From Acorus gramineus (taxonomy: Eukaryota > Streptophyta > Magnoliopsida > Acorales > Acoraceae), in contig CM060848.1 of NCBI GenBank assembly GCA_030737835.1, positions 7,276,063 through 7,340,062 on the forward strand: DNA of 64,000 nt. Reading direction: 5' to 3'. Positions 34,488-47,051 of this stretch are shown one piece after another. The notes below the pieces were generated by a model. That model saw only the letters and a list, made by a program, of their open reading frames with translations, had not been told where the DNA came from and searched no databases. Position 1 is the stretch's first letter, and every line of letters begins with the position of its first letter. The position numbers were made by a program, and so were the translations under genes.

Positions 34488-37400
34488 TCTCACGCCTCAG
34501 GGCGGCCGTCCCTGAGACGTGGCAATATATATAATATCAGTTATCGATACCTGAGGTCAACAAAGACTCCAACAACATAAAAATGTTGCTAGGCGAAGAT
34601 AAATGATAGCTCAATTGAAAATGCAGAAGCATAAAAATACAAATAAGTCTGTAAACCAAGACATTATTACAGACTCGAATACACAATCACTGTCCTGTGA
34701 GAGCCAAGTCTAGTTCAATAAAATACATCATGTGCAACACGCACGATTACAAATACATAAATGATACTAGGACTGCTGACAGCCTCGCACTCACCAACCG
34801 CCAGACAGGACGCTCCACACACGCAAGACCATGCTACAGGGAAGCTCCAGCTCCACGCCCAACACCACTCCTGTAAAAGAAACAGTACGCGAGGGGTGAG
34901 CTACAAGCTGAGTGAGTGGTTAGAAACCAAACACCATCACGCCAATTCAATACTAAGGTAATTTACTTTTAAGGAAAACATGGTTGGGAACCCAATGGAT
35001 AACAAGGTCACGTGGCGGCGTGACCAACCTCACGCTCGCCCTCGCTCCCAGAGGGAGGTTCGTGGAACACTCGGGGAGGAACAACTGTTAACCATAACAC
35101 ACGGTGTCACTGGATAAAAAAATACAATGAGTCCATCCGCTACAAGGTAGAGATATACTTCGATACCTGATGCGTTAGGAGTAACATATCCAGAGTATAA
35201 TCGATGGGTATAAGAGTTACTTGATGACATGACTCAACTTACCCTCACCCTCACCCCCGTAGGAGTGATCCTAGTGACTTTTGGGATAAAACTAATTGCT
35301 CTACACCCTTAATCATCTGGTAACCCTCTCCCAAGTAGCCTCTACCTGGTATACTCCCATGATCAGTACATCTTACCGCATGCATCGATAGTACCTATAG
35401 GTGGGGGCCCTCTGTCAGGACAGCTACAATGCTCGACAGCATCGACACAGATTCGACGAAGGGGAGAACGATTCCACGCTCGCAGTATCATTCCTTAGCC
35501 CTCTCCCGGGTAGCCTCTACCTGGTATACCCCCATGATCAGCACATCTTGTCGCATGCATTGATAGTGCCTACAGGTGGGGGCCCTCTGTCAGGATAGCT
35601 ACAACCCGGGCCGCTTCAACACGGACGATATTGGGAGGAAACACTCCATCTTCGCAAAGCGAACCCAATGGAAAAACAACTACTCTTGATAATCGCCTAC
35701 TGATGCTATCGAATACATATGAACTCCCACACAGATGCGCTGCTCGGATGCAAGGAGTTACCTCGGCTCTTGCACCAAAAATAATCCCAAGGCATAACAC
35801 AATGGGCGGTTCATACACGCGCCTAGCACGGGTAAGCCTAGCTTAAACACCATAACCACCAGTTCGAAACACTGGTATAACATCGAATTCTCTTGAATTC
35901 CAACAAGTGCATCACACGGATGCAGGGTGGCAATTACATCGCTCGTGCTCTAACTAACTAAGGTACAACCTGACAACAGGTCATACCTACGCCTGGCACA
36001 GGTAGGCACAAATAGTCTAACACGCACAATTATAATAGGAGAATTCTATCGCAGTTATATACATGGTCCACATGCACGATAACATAGAATTAACTGTAGG
36101 GGTTCTCCCTGATATGGATAAATCATAAACAATATATCATGCATACATGGTATGGCCTAATTAAACATGCATACAAGGTCATTAGTCATAAAAGCATACA
36201 AGTATACCCTAACATGCGTTGGATATCACCAACTTAAAAGGGAAGGGTCAAGCGCGATCTCCTGCATTAACAGGTGCATGCCAATATTCCCAAACAAACC
36301 TGAGTCAAGTAGGAACCACATCTACTTACTCAGTTCGCACAAAGAGAGAGGACGAGAGAGAGCTCATCATCTCAAGAAGTTGGTCATAGCTTTGCCCCAT
36401 TAGCATGGGCGCAACAACTACACCACACCCTCAAGTCTTATTGCAAGGGAATATTAGGCATGTGCCTGTTTATTAACCCACGCTTAATCATGCTGTATAT
36501 TACTAATAATAGGGTAGTATTACTAGAAGGGACTACCTAAGTCATGCCATATTCTATTCACCCATATAAACACACAAGATACTTGCAACCATGATCATTC
36601 ACACATAAATACTATACATAGGCAAGTATAAGATAGAATAAGAGGGTTCTACGCAATATACGAGCTATAATAATCTAGCATGCAAATAGCTAGCATGTTA
36701 TGGGTCAGACATGACCACACCACTTATCTAAATAAGTAGTATAGTCAGGGTGCCCAACGGTTGCACGACGCACGATTACGTGCATCCAACGCTTCCCAAA
36801 GGGTTGGATCAAACCACTCACTGATACCCAGGTCGTCGCGCATCCAACTGATGAGATCTACAAGCCAAGGGCATAAAAAAGGAGTGAGTACCGAAAACAA
36901 AGACTACCTAACTCCTGATAATTTCCACAACATGCATAACAACTCCTTGACACACAATCAAGCAAAACTGGTAAATGTGCTGCAACCAGCCCTACAATTT
37001 GATCTCCACAGCACCAAATACACATCCACAAATTATGCAATAAATCATACACATTCTCTGATATGTTGGGATCATAATCCATGAAGACATTATAACCTAA
37101 TTTTTCCTCTACAAGCCCGAAATAAAATTTTTTCGGAAACTGGACAGTTCCCATGCGAATCTGGACAATCCATGCAAAACAGGTTATAACTTACAACACA
37201 GATATTCGATTGACACCAAATTTCATATATAGTATCTAGACACATAGATTATCATATTACATGCAGACACAAGCCTCAAAACATGCCTCTAGGTACTAGT
37301 TCCATAAGAATCTTAAGGAGACACAAATCTGCCTTACTACAATACAAAACCACCACCATTCATGTACAAACACAAACACCTCATGTGCAAAAACAATTTT

Positions 37401-38433
37401 ACATAACAACACTCTCCCAATAGTACCCACACAAACCCACATGCTGAAAAACCAGTAGAAAGAAGAGGGAAATGCTTACCAAGAGAGTGGAGAGGGAAGG
37501 GGAGATGTGGGAGCACACAAGCGTGCCCACGACCACCTTGACCACCACCACCACTACCAGCACCTCGATCTTAGCCTCTCTTCTTCTTGCTGAACCAGAA
37601 GGGAGGGGGAACAGGGGATAAAACCATGAGAGGTGCTCTAGAGGAGGAGGAGAAGGGAGAGACAACACAACAACAAATCCTGCACACACACACACACACC
37701 TTGATTTCCACTTTTTCTAACTCTACTTCTTCTTGTTCCATCTTCTTCTCCTTCTAAAACTCCACCAAACACATTCAAAAGGGCTGGACCAAAAGAGTGT
37801 CGAGAATGAGAGAGAGAGGAGAGACATTTGGGCCTAAATACAACAAATCTAGGGGGGGCGAAATGACCAGGCTGTCCTTGACTAAAATTCTGGACAGTCA
37901 TCACTAGAACAGCCATAACTTCCAGAATCTAGCTCCGAATTGTACAATTCAAAATCCATTGAAAAGCCAAGAAGCTTATCTACAACTTTTATATTTATTC
38001 TTAGATCAAATAACCCCTCCAACTATTTCCAAATGTGAGCTAAACAACAAACAGGGCTGCTGCCAAGATTTTCTCATCCCCGGGGTATAATTGGAAAAAT
38101 ACCCATACCTTTTGCTACATGAATTCAGTTGATCTAATTCTACTTTTTTATGAAAGCTAACTCAAAACTGAACATCTCATGATAAAATCATATTTAAACT
38201 ACTCCATTTTGGGTATTAACAAAATTAAATCCGAATACCAATCAGAATTGCATAAGTTCTAAAAAGACGTCAGAATGCGATGAAAATTTACAAGTAGGCC
38301 AATGCCAGTATCAGGAGAACAATTATGCAGTCAGATTTTCAATCAGAGCACCCCAACTCCCATAGGTAGCTAAAAGCCAAAATTCTAGCGACTCCAATCG
38401 AAAAATAAGGCTCCAAATGACACAAGCATAACA
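34488..38433 (-). mobile_element. Solo Tekay LTR (minus), 3.9 kb, TSD TCACC
   Basis: It begins TCTCACGCCTCAGGGCGG (second base changed from the usual TG) and ends GACACAAGCATAACA. Perfect 5-bp duplications TCACC flank it (34483-34487 and 38434-38438). No internal region is left, so it is a solo LTR. It matches the LTR at 22693-26604 throughout. Near its minus-sense start it contains DNA rich in CHG and CG sites that has visibly drifted. Confidence 0.93.
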
Positions 38434-38438
38434 TCACC

Positions 38439-38807
38439 AATTCAACACCTTTTACTTGCTCTATGTCGGCGATATCCCCTTGATTTGTTGAGTTACCCAA
38501 GCACGGGTACGGTAGGCACAAGGAAACCAACTCCGGGCTGCTCCGTGCATGATGGATAGGAACCCCGTTCGAGAGTTGGATCACTCGCCACTTTACTTTT
38601 TCCATCTTCCACCTAGATCATTCCTTTCGGTTGAAAATTCTAGTCAAGACTTAACCTCTGACAGTCTAAATCAACTCCCTGAATAGTATTGGTCATGTGT
38701 CCTAAAACTTCTTGAAGGTCGGGCCGGGCAAAATAGGGGTCTCTTTCCTTATCATCGGTTGAAGTCTTTTTGTTTCACACAAAAGACTCCATCCGATGAG
38801 GGGCAAT
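38439..38807 (+). other. X internal DNA upstream of its 3' LTR, with polypurine tract
   Basis: This is non-coding sequence between the PMD promoter region and X's 3' LTR. It ends in GATGAGGGGCAAT (38795-38807), the purine-rich tract expected immediately before a 3' LTR, followed by the TGTAGATACCC start. Confidence 0.6.
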
Positions 38808-38960
38808 TGTAGATACCCAAATTTTGACAGTCCATAAAGACGAAAATGCTTCAAGCAATATTTAGAAATAACCACATTTGGACATCTAAATAGAAAACTT
38901 CCTTAGAAACCAAAACCGGAAACCCCAGTCCAACTTAGAGAATTCTACGACCTAGACAGG

Positions 38961-39016
38961 GGCGGCTACTTAAGAGTAGCCGCCCTATATTGGGCGGCTA
39001 GTTTCAACTAACTGCC
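38961..39016 (+). promoter_or_regulatory. GCC-box palindromes in X LTR, left half
   Basis: 38961-38984 is a dyad with arms GGCGGCTACT and AGTAGCCGCC around TAAG. 38993-39016 is a second dyad, GGCGGCTAGTT/AACTAACTGCC around TC. Both carry the GCC-box core on one or both strands. Confidence 0.6.
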
Positions 39017-39141
39017 CTCCTAGCCGACCTCAAACCGCTTCCCTTAGATGGGACATAAAGTAGCATTTGATGTTGATGATTGCGGTGGTTTGTTCCCTTT
39101 AGCCGCCCAATCTTGGCCAATTCAACCCTAGTAACCGACCC

Positions 39142-42084
39142 TGTCACGCCCCAGGGCGGCCGTCCCCGGGACGCGGCAAGTGTATATATGATATCAGTGA
39201 CAAGAAATCAATAATAAACCACAAACAATCACTAAAATGACACACAGATAAAAGCAGGGCTGACATAATATATACACCGAGTGCGGAAGCTAAATGACTG
39301 AGTCTGTAGTCAAAAACATACTACAGACTCGATACATAATCATAAGTCCTGTGAGAGCCAACATGCCCATATATATACACAACAAAATCCAAATGTAATC
39401 CAACTAAGTGCCCAAGCACAGAACATATACGTACAACAGAAAGAAGGGTGCTGATGGCCTCAAAACTCGTGGGACGCGGCGCTGCCCTCTGCCGGAGTCG
39501 TCGCCCGAGAAGCTCCTCCCTCAGATGGCACTGAAAAAGACAATATGCGAGGGGTGAGCCACACGCTCAGTGAATAGCACAACCCAATGCATACAGTTCA
39601 TATTAACAGTGTTCATTCATAGCAGCATAAACAACACAATCCGGGGGTTCGTCACATCGCCGAACCGCCATACCCTTACCCTCACCCTCACCCTCAACGG
39701 GCGACCTAGGATATTGGGACTTAGCGGGTTTATAATCATCCTTACGCAAACCTGTGGGTCGTCGCATCGCCGGCCCACCATACCCTCACCCTCACCTTTC
39801 AACAGGTGACTTAGGCTCTTGGGACTGACTAGGCTGTTGGTCACCCTTGGTCCACCGATAGTCTCTCCTCACTCCGCGGTTGTTTGGCCACTCCCATGTT
39901 CAGCACAGTCCTTCATCAAACCAGGAGGCGCCTACTAGTGGGAGCCCCTGCACGGGACAACCTGTCTAACGCCGAGGTAGTCTCTAACGGATCCAACGCA
40001 GGGCAACAGAACAGCCTATCCATCGCATATGATCCACTCGGATCCGCTGACAGCATCTCTCCACAATCCTAATGTCTTGAATTCCTCAGAATTCCACCAG
40101 CGCGCATAACCAGGATGCGGGGATTTAATCAATGCATAAGGGGGGAAAAAGAGACCCTGAGAGGGTAACCCGAGGTCCCGATGCAGGACATCCGACAACC
40201 AAACGAGGAACACAGAGTGCCCTAACCCGGGTCTCAATGTTAACCTCGCAAGGCCCCCTTATATTCCCTAAACATGGTATCTATTAAAACAGTTTGCATT
40301 TAATTAAATAAACCAAACTAATAGGATACATGTACAGGTCGGGCTGTCCTAGCATGATAACAGGGAGGCAGGATGCATGGCTCATGCACAATCCTAAGGG
40401 TGCAAGTCCCTAACATACAATCTAGGGCGGCATGCAAATCTACACACACACATCATGCTTACATGGATTATAATTACAACAGTTAATATAACCATACGCC
40501 CCAGGGGAGATCGGTACACGCCCAAGGCATGTAACGACTCCCGAACTGGGTAGGGTCGTCCCACTCACCGGGAATCGGGTCGACGCGCGACCGTCCGTCG
40601 AGATCTGCAAGACAAGGTATTAACTGGTTAGAATAAATCCACAGTTATCCCAAAAATACACAACACACGCAATTAAATACACAACATCCCCAAACAACAT
40701 TCAACACCCCTTCCGGCAACACCCGCGGCCTCGGCAAGCACCCGCGGCCTCGGCAACCGCCCGCACGGCCTCGGCAACCACCCGCACGGCCTCGGCAACC
40801 ACCCGGGTGCACCGCCCGGGGCCCCGCGCGTCCACCGAGCCCAGCCGCGGCAGCCCGCACGCCGTGCGCACGCTCCTCGCCCCGCGCGCGCCCCGCGCGC
40901 ACCTCCGCAGCTCCGCCGCGCCCCGCGCACGCCTCCGCGCGCGCCCCCGCACCCCGTGCGCTCCGCCCAGCCCTCGGCCAGCACCTCCGCCAGCCCCTCG
41001 CGCGTCCAGCACCTCGGCCAGCACCTCCGCGCGCCCTAGCACTTCGGTCAGCACCTCCTCGCGCACCTCGCGCCTCGGCCAGCACCTCCTCGCGCGCCTA
41101 GCACCTCGGCCAGCACCTCCTCGCGCGCCTGAGGCCACCAGCCCACACTCCGCCCTGCCAGCCCCTCCAGCACACCAGCACGAGCAAGGCAGCCAGCCCC
41201 CGACCCGCGCACGTCCGCGCGCATGCCGCGCGCACGCACGTCCGCGCGCGCACGCGCGCCTGCCCGCGCGCACCCGACCTGCGCGCGGCCTGGGCTGCTG
41301 TCGCCGCTGCCTGCTGCCTGGGACAGACCCCCACTTGGTCCGAGCACCACCACCACCATCCCTCGGCCACCCTTAGCCTCCGACCTCTCCCAACCACCCC
41401 GGCAGCCCCTTAACCACCCTCCACACGCCCAAAACCTCCCCTAACAAGCATCTAATCAAGAGAAGCAAGGGAAGGGAAGCTTACCCGAAGCTAGGAGAGG
41501 AGAAGAAGAGGGTCCGGGAGCTCCTTTCGCGCCGAAACTCCTCCCAAACGGTCTCTACCCGCTAGATCTCTTCCCACCTCCGAAATGGGTCCGGGCTGAG
41601 GAGAAGAGAGGGTGGAAGGGAGGGCAAAACTCGCCGAAAATCGGATTTGAGAGTACCCGTGTGTAGGTCGGGACCCGATCTACACTTTTCGTGCTTTGGG
41701 TTTTCGATTTTGAGGGGTGCAAGGGGCTCGAACGTGAGAAAAAGAGAGAGGGGAGAGAGAGAGATCACGCGGAGGAGATGATGAATAGTGTAGGAAATGT
41801 TTTGATTTCTTTTATATATAGGGCGCAACTTAAAAACCCGGATACGCCCCGGAACTACGAAATTTTTGCAAACGATGCCGGAATTCGATGAAATTTCCAT
41901 GAGTGGCTCAAAATGGCACCAGGACACATAATATGCAGTTAGATTTTCAATCGGAGTCCTCTAACTCGGACAATAGCTAACAGTTCAAAATTATGCGGTT
42001 CCGATCGAAAAACACTAAAATTTTAAAACTGCCAAAAATGCTCCAATGATTGCCAATAGGCCAAAAAGTGACACATATATAACA
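39142..42084 (-). repeat. 3' LTR of the full-length Tekay element
   Basis: It is bounded by TGTCACGCC and CATATATAACA. It contains CCCTTACCCTCACCCTCACC (about 39666), a GC-rich block at about 40700-41430 and a TATA box on the minus strand. Compared with its partner it has single-base changes and four or so 1-2 base indels. Confidence 0.95.
41811..41820 (-). promoter_or_regulatory. LTR TATA box (3' LTR copy)
   Basis: The minus strand reads CTATATATAAAAG. The block ACTATTCATCATC downstream is conserved in the LTRs at 58811 and 26671, as expected around a transcription start. Confidence 0.6.
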
Positions 42085-42098
42085 TTCTCCCCCCTTAG
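42085..42098 (-). other. Polypurine tract
   Basis: The minus strand reads CTAAGGGGGGAGAA immediately before the 3' LTR, the primer for plus-strand DNA synthesis. It overlaps the last codon and stop of pol (42095-42097). Confidence 0.85.
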
Positions 42099-45000
42099 GA
42101 AATTTTGTCCTCAAAATAAATACAAGTACATCTAAGAAGGAAAAGATGCGGATATGTGTCACGCATGGCGTCCTCGAGCTCCCAGGTGGCCTCGGCACCG
42201 GAACGGTGCTGCCATCGCACCTTGACCAGCTGGACGGTCTTGGTGCGGAGCCTCTTCTCGCGGCGGTCCATGATCTCAATCGGCTGCTCCACGAAAGACA
42301 AGTCCGGCTCGAAGACGAGCGGCTCGAACGGAATGATGTGAGCAGGATCGTGGACGTATCGCCTCAGCTGCGAGACGTGGAAGACGTCATGGGCCTGAGC
42401 CAACTGTGGGGGCAGAGCGATGCGATAGGCCACCTCTCCAACTCGCTCGAGTATGAGGAAAGGCCCAATGAAACGCGGACTCAGCTTGCCCCGCACACCA
42501 AAACGGAAGATGCCCTTCATCGGGGACACCTTCAGGAACACATGATCACCGACCTCGAAGGCGAGCTCGCGGCGACGGCGGTCGGCGTAGCTCTTCTGAC
42601 GACTCTGAGCGACTCGGATACGCTCGCGGATCGTCTTCACCATCTCGGAGGTCTGGTGAACAATCTCTGGTCCCTCAAGCTGGCGCTCTCCGACCTCATC
42701 CCAACACAGGGGGGACCTGCAGCTGCGGCCATAAAGTGCCTCATAGGGGGCCATCCGGATGCTCGAATGATAGCTGTTGTTGTAGGCGAACTCCACCAAC
42801 GGAAGGTGCCTCTCCCAACTGCCCCCAAAATCGAGCACACAGGCCCGCAGCATGTCCTCAAGGGTCTGGATCGTCCTCTCCGACTGGCCGTCCGTCTGAG
42901 GATGAAACGCGGTACTGAAATGGAGGTTCGTACCAAGGGCGTGCTGGAGGCTACGCCAGAACCTCGAAGTGAAACGCGCGTCTCGATCAGAGATGATACT
43001 GACTGGAGTGCCATGGAGTCGGACAATCTCGGAGACGAATAGCTGCGCCAGGGTGTCCAGAGAATCGGTGAGTCGGATGGGGAGGAAATGAGCAGACTTC
43101 GTCAGCCGGTCGACGATCACCCAGATGGCATCGCGACCCGAGCGTGACCTCGGCAGACCCGAGACGAAGTCCATGGTAATCTGCTCCCACTTCCACTGAG
43201 GGATCTCAATGGACTGCAGCTTCCCCGCAGGGCGCTGATGCTCCGACTTCACCTGCTGGCATACTAGGCATCGGGCAACAAATCTGGCAATATCTGTCTT
43301 CATCCCGCGCCACCAGTAGCCGCGACGAAGGCCCCTGTACATCTTCGTGCCTCCAGGGTGCACTGTGTACCTCGAGCGATGGGCCTCGTCCAGAATCTTC
43401 CGCCTCAGCTCTGCGTCGTCGGGGATGCACACTCGGCCTCTGAATCGCAGGATCCCGTCTGCGCGAATCTGGTAGTCCTGATGCTCGCCCCGGGCGACGC
43501 CTTCAGAGAGGACTATAAAGTGCGGGTCCTGTGCCTGAGCCGTGCGGATCTCATCGAGAAGGACCGGCTGCACCACCAGCCTGGCCAGAAATCCACCCGC
43601 AGGGGTCTCTCGAACACAAATCCAGCAAGCGGCCTCCTCCAGAAGCCTCCAACGACGGACAGCCATGTGGGCGGCCATGCCCAAGGGCTGTCTACTGAGC
43701 GCGTCTGCAACGACATTCGCCTTACCCGGATGGTAAGCGATGTCACAGTCATAGTCTGTCAGGAACTCAACCCAACGCCTCTGACGCATGTTGAGCTCCG
43801 GCTGAGACTGCAGATATGTCAAGCTCTTATGATCTGTAAAGAGCTCGAACTCCTCTCCATAGAGGTAATGCCTCCACATCTTCAGCGCAAATATAATCGC
43901 AGCCAACTCAAGGTCATGGGTGGGGTAGTTCTGCTCATGGGGCTTCAACTGACGAGACGCGTAAGCCACCACCTTACCGTACTGCATCAGGACGCCGCCC
44001 ACACCCAACTGCGATGCATCTGTATACACTGCGAACCCACCGCTCCCAGATGGAAGGGTAAGAACCGGCGCTGAGGTGAGTCTTCGCTTCAGCTCCTGGA
44101 AGCTCTCCTCGCAAGAAGGGGACCACTCGAACCGAACGTCTTTCCGAGTGAGGCGGGTAAGAGGAACGGCTATCTTGGAGAAACCCTCCACAAACCTCCT
44201 GTAATAACCCGCCAAGCCCAAGAAGCTCCGAATCTCAGTGGGGTTCGACGGTCGACGCCAATTCGACACGGCGATCGTCTTCTCCGGGTCCACAGCTATA
44301 CCCTCACCGGAAATCACATGGCCCAGAAAGGCCATCCGCTCCAACCAGAACTCGCACTTGCTGAACTTGGCGAACAACTGATGTCCAGCCAGAGTCTCCA
44401 AAACAGTGCGGAGGTGGTGAGCGTGCTCCTCCAGACTCCTCGAGTACACCAATATGTCATCGATGAATACTACCACAAAGGAGTCGAGGAAGGGTCGAAA
44501 TACCCGGTTCATCAGATCCATGAAAGCCGCCGGCGCGTTCGTCAACCCGAATGGCAGTACCCTGAACTCGTAGTGCCCATACCGGGTGCGAAAGGCCGTC
44601 TTCGAGATGTCTGACTCCCGGATCTTCAACTGATAGTACCCCGAGCGGAGATCGATCTTGGAAAAGACACACGCTCCCTGAAGCTGGTCAAACAGATCGT
44701 CGATCCGCGGCAACGGGTACTTGTTCTTCACTGTCCGCTTATTCAACTGCCTGTAATCAATACACAGCCGCAGTGAACCGTCCTTCTTCCGGACGAACAG
44801 GACAGGGGCTCCCCACGGAGACACACTCGGACGTGCGAAGCCCTTCTCCAGCAACTCCTCCAACTGCTCCTTCAGCACCCTCAGCTCTGCGGGAGCCATC
44901 CGGTACGGAGCCCTCGAAACCGGCTCGGTCCCCGGAAGCAGATTGATCTCAAACTCAATCGCGCGGTCCGGCGGTAATCCCGGAAGATCGTCGGGGAAAA

Positions 45001-45253
45001 CCTCAGGAAACTCTGCCACGACTGGAGTCTGACTGATATCTGCCCGCAGCGGTGCATCCTCCAGAGCAATATAAGCCAGAAAACCCTCGCATCCACCCTG
45101 AAGGAGTCTCCACGCCTGCATGGACGACACGAACCCCAGAGGAGCTACGTCTCGATCGCCCATGAACTGGAAGGACCTCCGACCAGGAAGGTGGAACGAC
45201 ACCGACTTGGCGAAACAGTCGATGCTGGCATGACTAGCCGCAAGCCAATCCAT
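42095..45253 (-). CDS. pol: Tekay Pol: RT, RNase H, integrase, chromodomain (1052 aa)
   Basis: This long uninterrupted frame copies the element's RNA and integrates the DNA. The N-terminus is the protease tail. RT spans about residues 140-310 with [12 protein letters not shown] (catalytic Asp 201) and FIDDIL (263-268). RNase H has Asp 412, Glu 449, Asp 474 and Asp 517. Integrase has the HHCC finger (His 625, His 632, Cys 662, Cys 665) and the DDE triad Asp 695, Asp 756, Glu 792, the last two separated by 35 residues. A GPF-type C-terminal region leads into a group II chromodomain at about 991-1038 ([16 protein letters not shown]). All key residues are present. The start at 45253 is only where the frame opens: the true start is the gag Met at 46932, reached if the 1-nt deletion near 45270 is absent. 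Confidence 0.95.
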   Translation of the reverse strand: MDWLAASHASIDCFAKSVSFHLPGRRSFQFMGDRDVAPLGFVSSMQAWRLLQGGCEGFLAYIALEDAPLRADISQTPVVAEFPEVFPDDLPGLPPDRAIEFEINLLPGTEPVSRAPYRMAPAELRVLKEQLEELLEKGFARPSVSPWGAPVLFVRKKDGSLRLCIDYRQLNKRTVKNKYPLPRIDDLFDQLQGACVFSKIDLRSGYYQLKIRESDISKTAFRTRYGHYEFRVLPFGLTNAPAAFMDLMNRVFRPFLDSFVVVFIDDILVYSRSLEEHAHHLRTVLETLAGHQLFAKFSKCEFWLERMAFLGHVISGEGIAVDPEKTIAVSNWRRPSNPTEIRSFLGLAGYYRRFVEGFSKIAVPLTRLTRKDVRFEWSPSCEESFQELKRRLTSAPVLTLPSGSGGFAVYTDASQLGVGGVLMQYGKVVAYASRQLKPHEQNYPTHDLELAAIIFALKMWRHYLYGEEFELFTDHKSLTYLQSQPELNMRQRRWVEFLTDYDCDIAYHPGKANVVADALSRQPLGMAAHMAVRRWRLLEEAACWICVRETPAGGFLARLVVQPVLLDEIRTAQAQDPHFIVLSEGVARGEHQDYQIRADGILRFRGRVCIPDDAELRRKILDEAHRSRYTVHPGGTKMYRGLRRGYWWRGMKTDIARFVARCLVCQQVKSEHQRPAGKLQSIEIPQWKWEQITMDFVSGLPRSRSGRDAIWVIVDRLTKSAHFLPIRLTDSLDTLAQLFVSEIVRLHGTPVSIISDRDARFTSRFWRSLQHALGTNLHFSTAFHPQTDGQSERTIQTLEDMLRACVLDFGGSWERHLPLVEFAYNNSYHSSIRMAPYEALYGRSCRSPLCWDEVGERQLEGPEIVHQTSEMVKTIRERIRVAQSRQKSYADRRRRELAFEVGDHVFLKVSPMKGIFRFGVRGKLSPRFIGPFLILERVGEVAYRIALPPQLAQAHDVFHVSQLRRYVHDPAHIIPFEPLVFEPDLSFVEQPIEIMDRREKRLRTKTVQLVKVRWQHRSGAEATWELEDAMRDTYPHLFLLRCTCIYFEDKIS

Positions 45254-46932
45254 CCCCAGGATGGCATCAAATCCGACATCGCGAGCTCCACCAGCTCTAC
45301 CGGAAACTCATGATCCGCGATCTCCACCGTGCACCCTCGGTACACAGAACTAAGGAGAATCCGGTCTCCCACGGGCAATGCTACCTCTAACACAGCATCT
45401 AGAGGAGCGGACGCCACACCCGTCCGTCTCGCGAAAGCAGGAGACACGAACGAGTGGGTGGCTCCGGAATCAAATAGCACATAAGCAGGAAGCTGGGAGA
45501 TCTGAACAATACCTCTAACCACGCTGCCGGATGCCTGGGCCTCCTCTGCCGAAAGCGCTGCCACTCGGCCCTGAACGAACTGAGGCTGAGGAGCAATGGC
45601 ACGCCTCGCCTGCTGCGCTGGCTGCCTCCTCTGATCAGCACGGCCACCCTGTGGCTGCTGCTGCTGACGCTGAGGCTGCTGCTGCGGCTGGCGCTGAGGC
45701 TGCTGCTGCTGCTGGCGCTGCGGCTGAAACTGCTGCTGGAACGGCCGCTGCTGCAACTGCTGCTGGGGCATCACTGCTGGTCGGCCTGCGTCAGGGCAAT
45801 TATACAAGATATGCCCGACGCGCTGACAGTGATAGCAGCGCCTCGTCTCCGGTCGCCTCGACTGGACCGGCACGGCTGCGATGGGTGCTGGGCCTCGCGC
45901 TGGCACCACATCTGCTGGAAGAGAGGGAGCCGCTGACTGCTCGAAGCGGGCCCTCTTCTTCTTCCGCTGCCCTCTGTCCTGGCCTCTGGGTGGCCTCTGG
46001 TCTGTCGGCGGGGTCGGAGCCTGCACCTGGATCCCGATGTCTCTCTCGACAGTCTTCGCCCGCGAGACCAAGTCGGAGAACCTCGTGAATCCCAGGGCGG
46101 TGACGTGCACTCGGATGGCATTGCTCAGACCGAGCTCAAACCGACGGCACCTCGACACCTCATCCATCACCAGAGCTGGAGCGAACCTGGACAGCCTCGT
46201 GAACCGCGTGGAGTACTCAGCGACGGACATGGTGCCCTGAGTCAGCTGCTCAAACTCCCGCTCCACTAGCTGTCGGGTCGAGAAGGGGAAATACTCCTCC
46301 AAGAAATATCCCCTGAAACCCGCCCAGGTGAGCTGCTCCAGTCCCTCTGGAATGTCAACTGATCTAGTAGCCCACCACTCGGCGGCGCTACCCTTCAGCA
46401 TAAACGCAGCCAGGGAGACCCTCTGGCGGTCTGTGCATAGCATCGTGGAGAAGATGGTATCCACCTCCATCAGCCATCTCTCCGGAGCAAGGGGGTCCTC
46501 CGTCTGTCCTCTGAACTCGGGAGGGTGGAGCTTCAGAAAGGCTGAGAGTCCACTCTGCTGGACCCTCGCTGCTGCCTCTAGCCCCATCTCCCTCTCCTGA
46601 GGATCCTGGACTCTGGCCGCCGGAATCTCCACCACGGGGACTGGGGGTGTATCAGGCACTACAGGCGGATCTGCCGCCAAGGGAACCTGCGGTACTGCCT
46701 CGCGGGCTGCCCGCAGCTCCTGAATATCCCGTGCCTGCTCCGCCAACATCCTCGTCTGGGTCTCCACCATGTCTGCTAACCGCGCAAACGCGCGCTCCCA
46801 GGCAGGAGGCTCCTGCGCTGGTCCTGACCTCTCGGCTGAGGACTCACCGATAACATCCTCGACTCTGGCAGGTCCGGAGACCTCCAAGGGTCGAGAGGGG
46901 CCACGTCCGCGTCGTCCTCTGCGAGGAGGCAT
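45145..46932 (-). CDS. gag: Tekay Gag-protease (595 aa frame, frameshifted at its end)
   Basis: The start [15 protein letters not shown] matches those of the related copies, 120 bp downstream of the 5' LTR. A short coiled coil lies at about residues 48-80, the capsid-type Retrotrans_gag domain at about 131-300 ([27 protein letters not shown]), and a CX2CX4HX4C knuckle at 366-379 (Cys 366, Cys 369, His 374, Cys 379). A Gln-rich stretch follows at 390-427, then the protease with [10 protein letters not shown] (catalytic Asp 488). Near 45270 one base is missing compared with the copies at 16740 and 63780, so the last 40 or so residues are out of frame and overlap pol. It lacks one seven-residue repeat of the coiled coil that both other copies have. 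Confidence 0.93.
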   Translation of the reverse strand: MPPRRGRRGRGPSRPLEVSGPARVEDVIGESSAERSGPAQEPPAWERAFARLADMVETQTRMLAEQARDIQELRAAREAVPQVPLAADPPVVPDTPPVPVVEIPAARVQDPQEREMGLEAAARVQQSGLSAFLKLHPPEFRGQTEDPLAPERWLMEVDTIFSTMLCTDRQRVSLAAFMLKGSAAEWWATRSVDIPEGLEQLTWAGFRGYFLEEYFPFSTRQLVEREFEQLTQGTMSVAEYSTRFTRLSRFAPALVMDEVSRCRRFELGLSNAIRVHVTALGFTRFSDLVSRAKTVERDIGIQVQAPTPPTDQRPPRGQDRGQRKKKRARFEQSAAPSLPADVVPARGPAPIAAVPVQSRRPETRRCYHCQRVGHILYNCPDAGRPAVMPQQQLQQRPFQQQFQPQRQQQQQPQRQPQQQPQRQQQQPQGGRADQRRQPAQQARRAIAPQPQFVQGRVAALSAEEAQASGSVVRGIVQISQLPAYVLFDSGATHSFVSPAFARRTGVASAPLDAVLEVALPVGDRILLSSVYRGCTVEIADHEFPVELVELAMSDLMPSWGWIGLRLVMPASTVSPSRCRSTFLVGGPSSSWAIET

Positions 46933-47034
46933 ATCAGCAACCTAAGAAAACCAGACACTAGGATCAGAATACGCATATAGAAATCCTAGGACTCATCTCT
47001 ATCAAAGGAAGACATTTGGCTCTGACAGGACCAG

Positions 47035-47046
47035 GCTCTGATACCA
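47035..47046 (-). other. Primer binding site, initiator Met tRNA
   Basis: The complement reads TGGTATCAGAGC, 5 bp from the 5' LTR edge at 47052, on the minus strand. Confidence 0.93.
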
Positions 47047-47051
47047 ACTTT

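Noticed and set aside
39666-39695. Telomere-like repeats (CCCTCACCCTCACC)
   Set aside because: The unit is not the plant telomere repeat CCCTAAA, and the tract recurs at the same place in every Tekay LTR.
42146-43042. 298-aa plus-strand frame
   Set aside because: It is antisense to the integrase part of an intact pol frame and has no independent protein character.
45531-46088. 185-aa Ala-rich plus-strand frame
   Set aside because: Antisense of the Gln-rich gag region (CAG/CTG repeats read as Ala or Leu).
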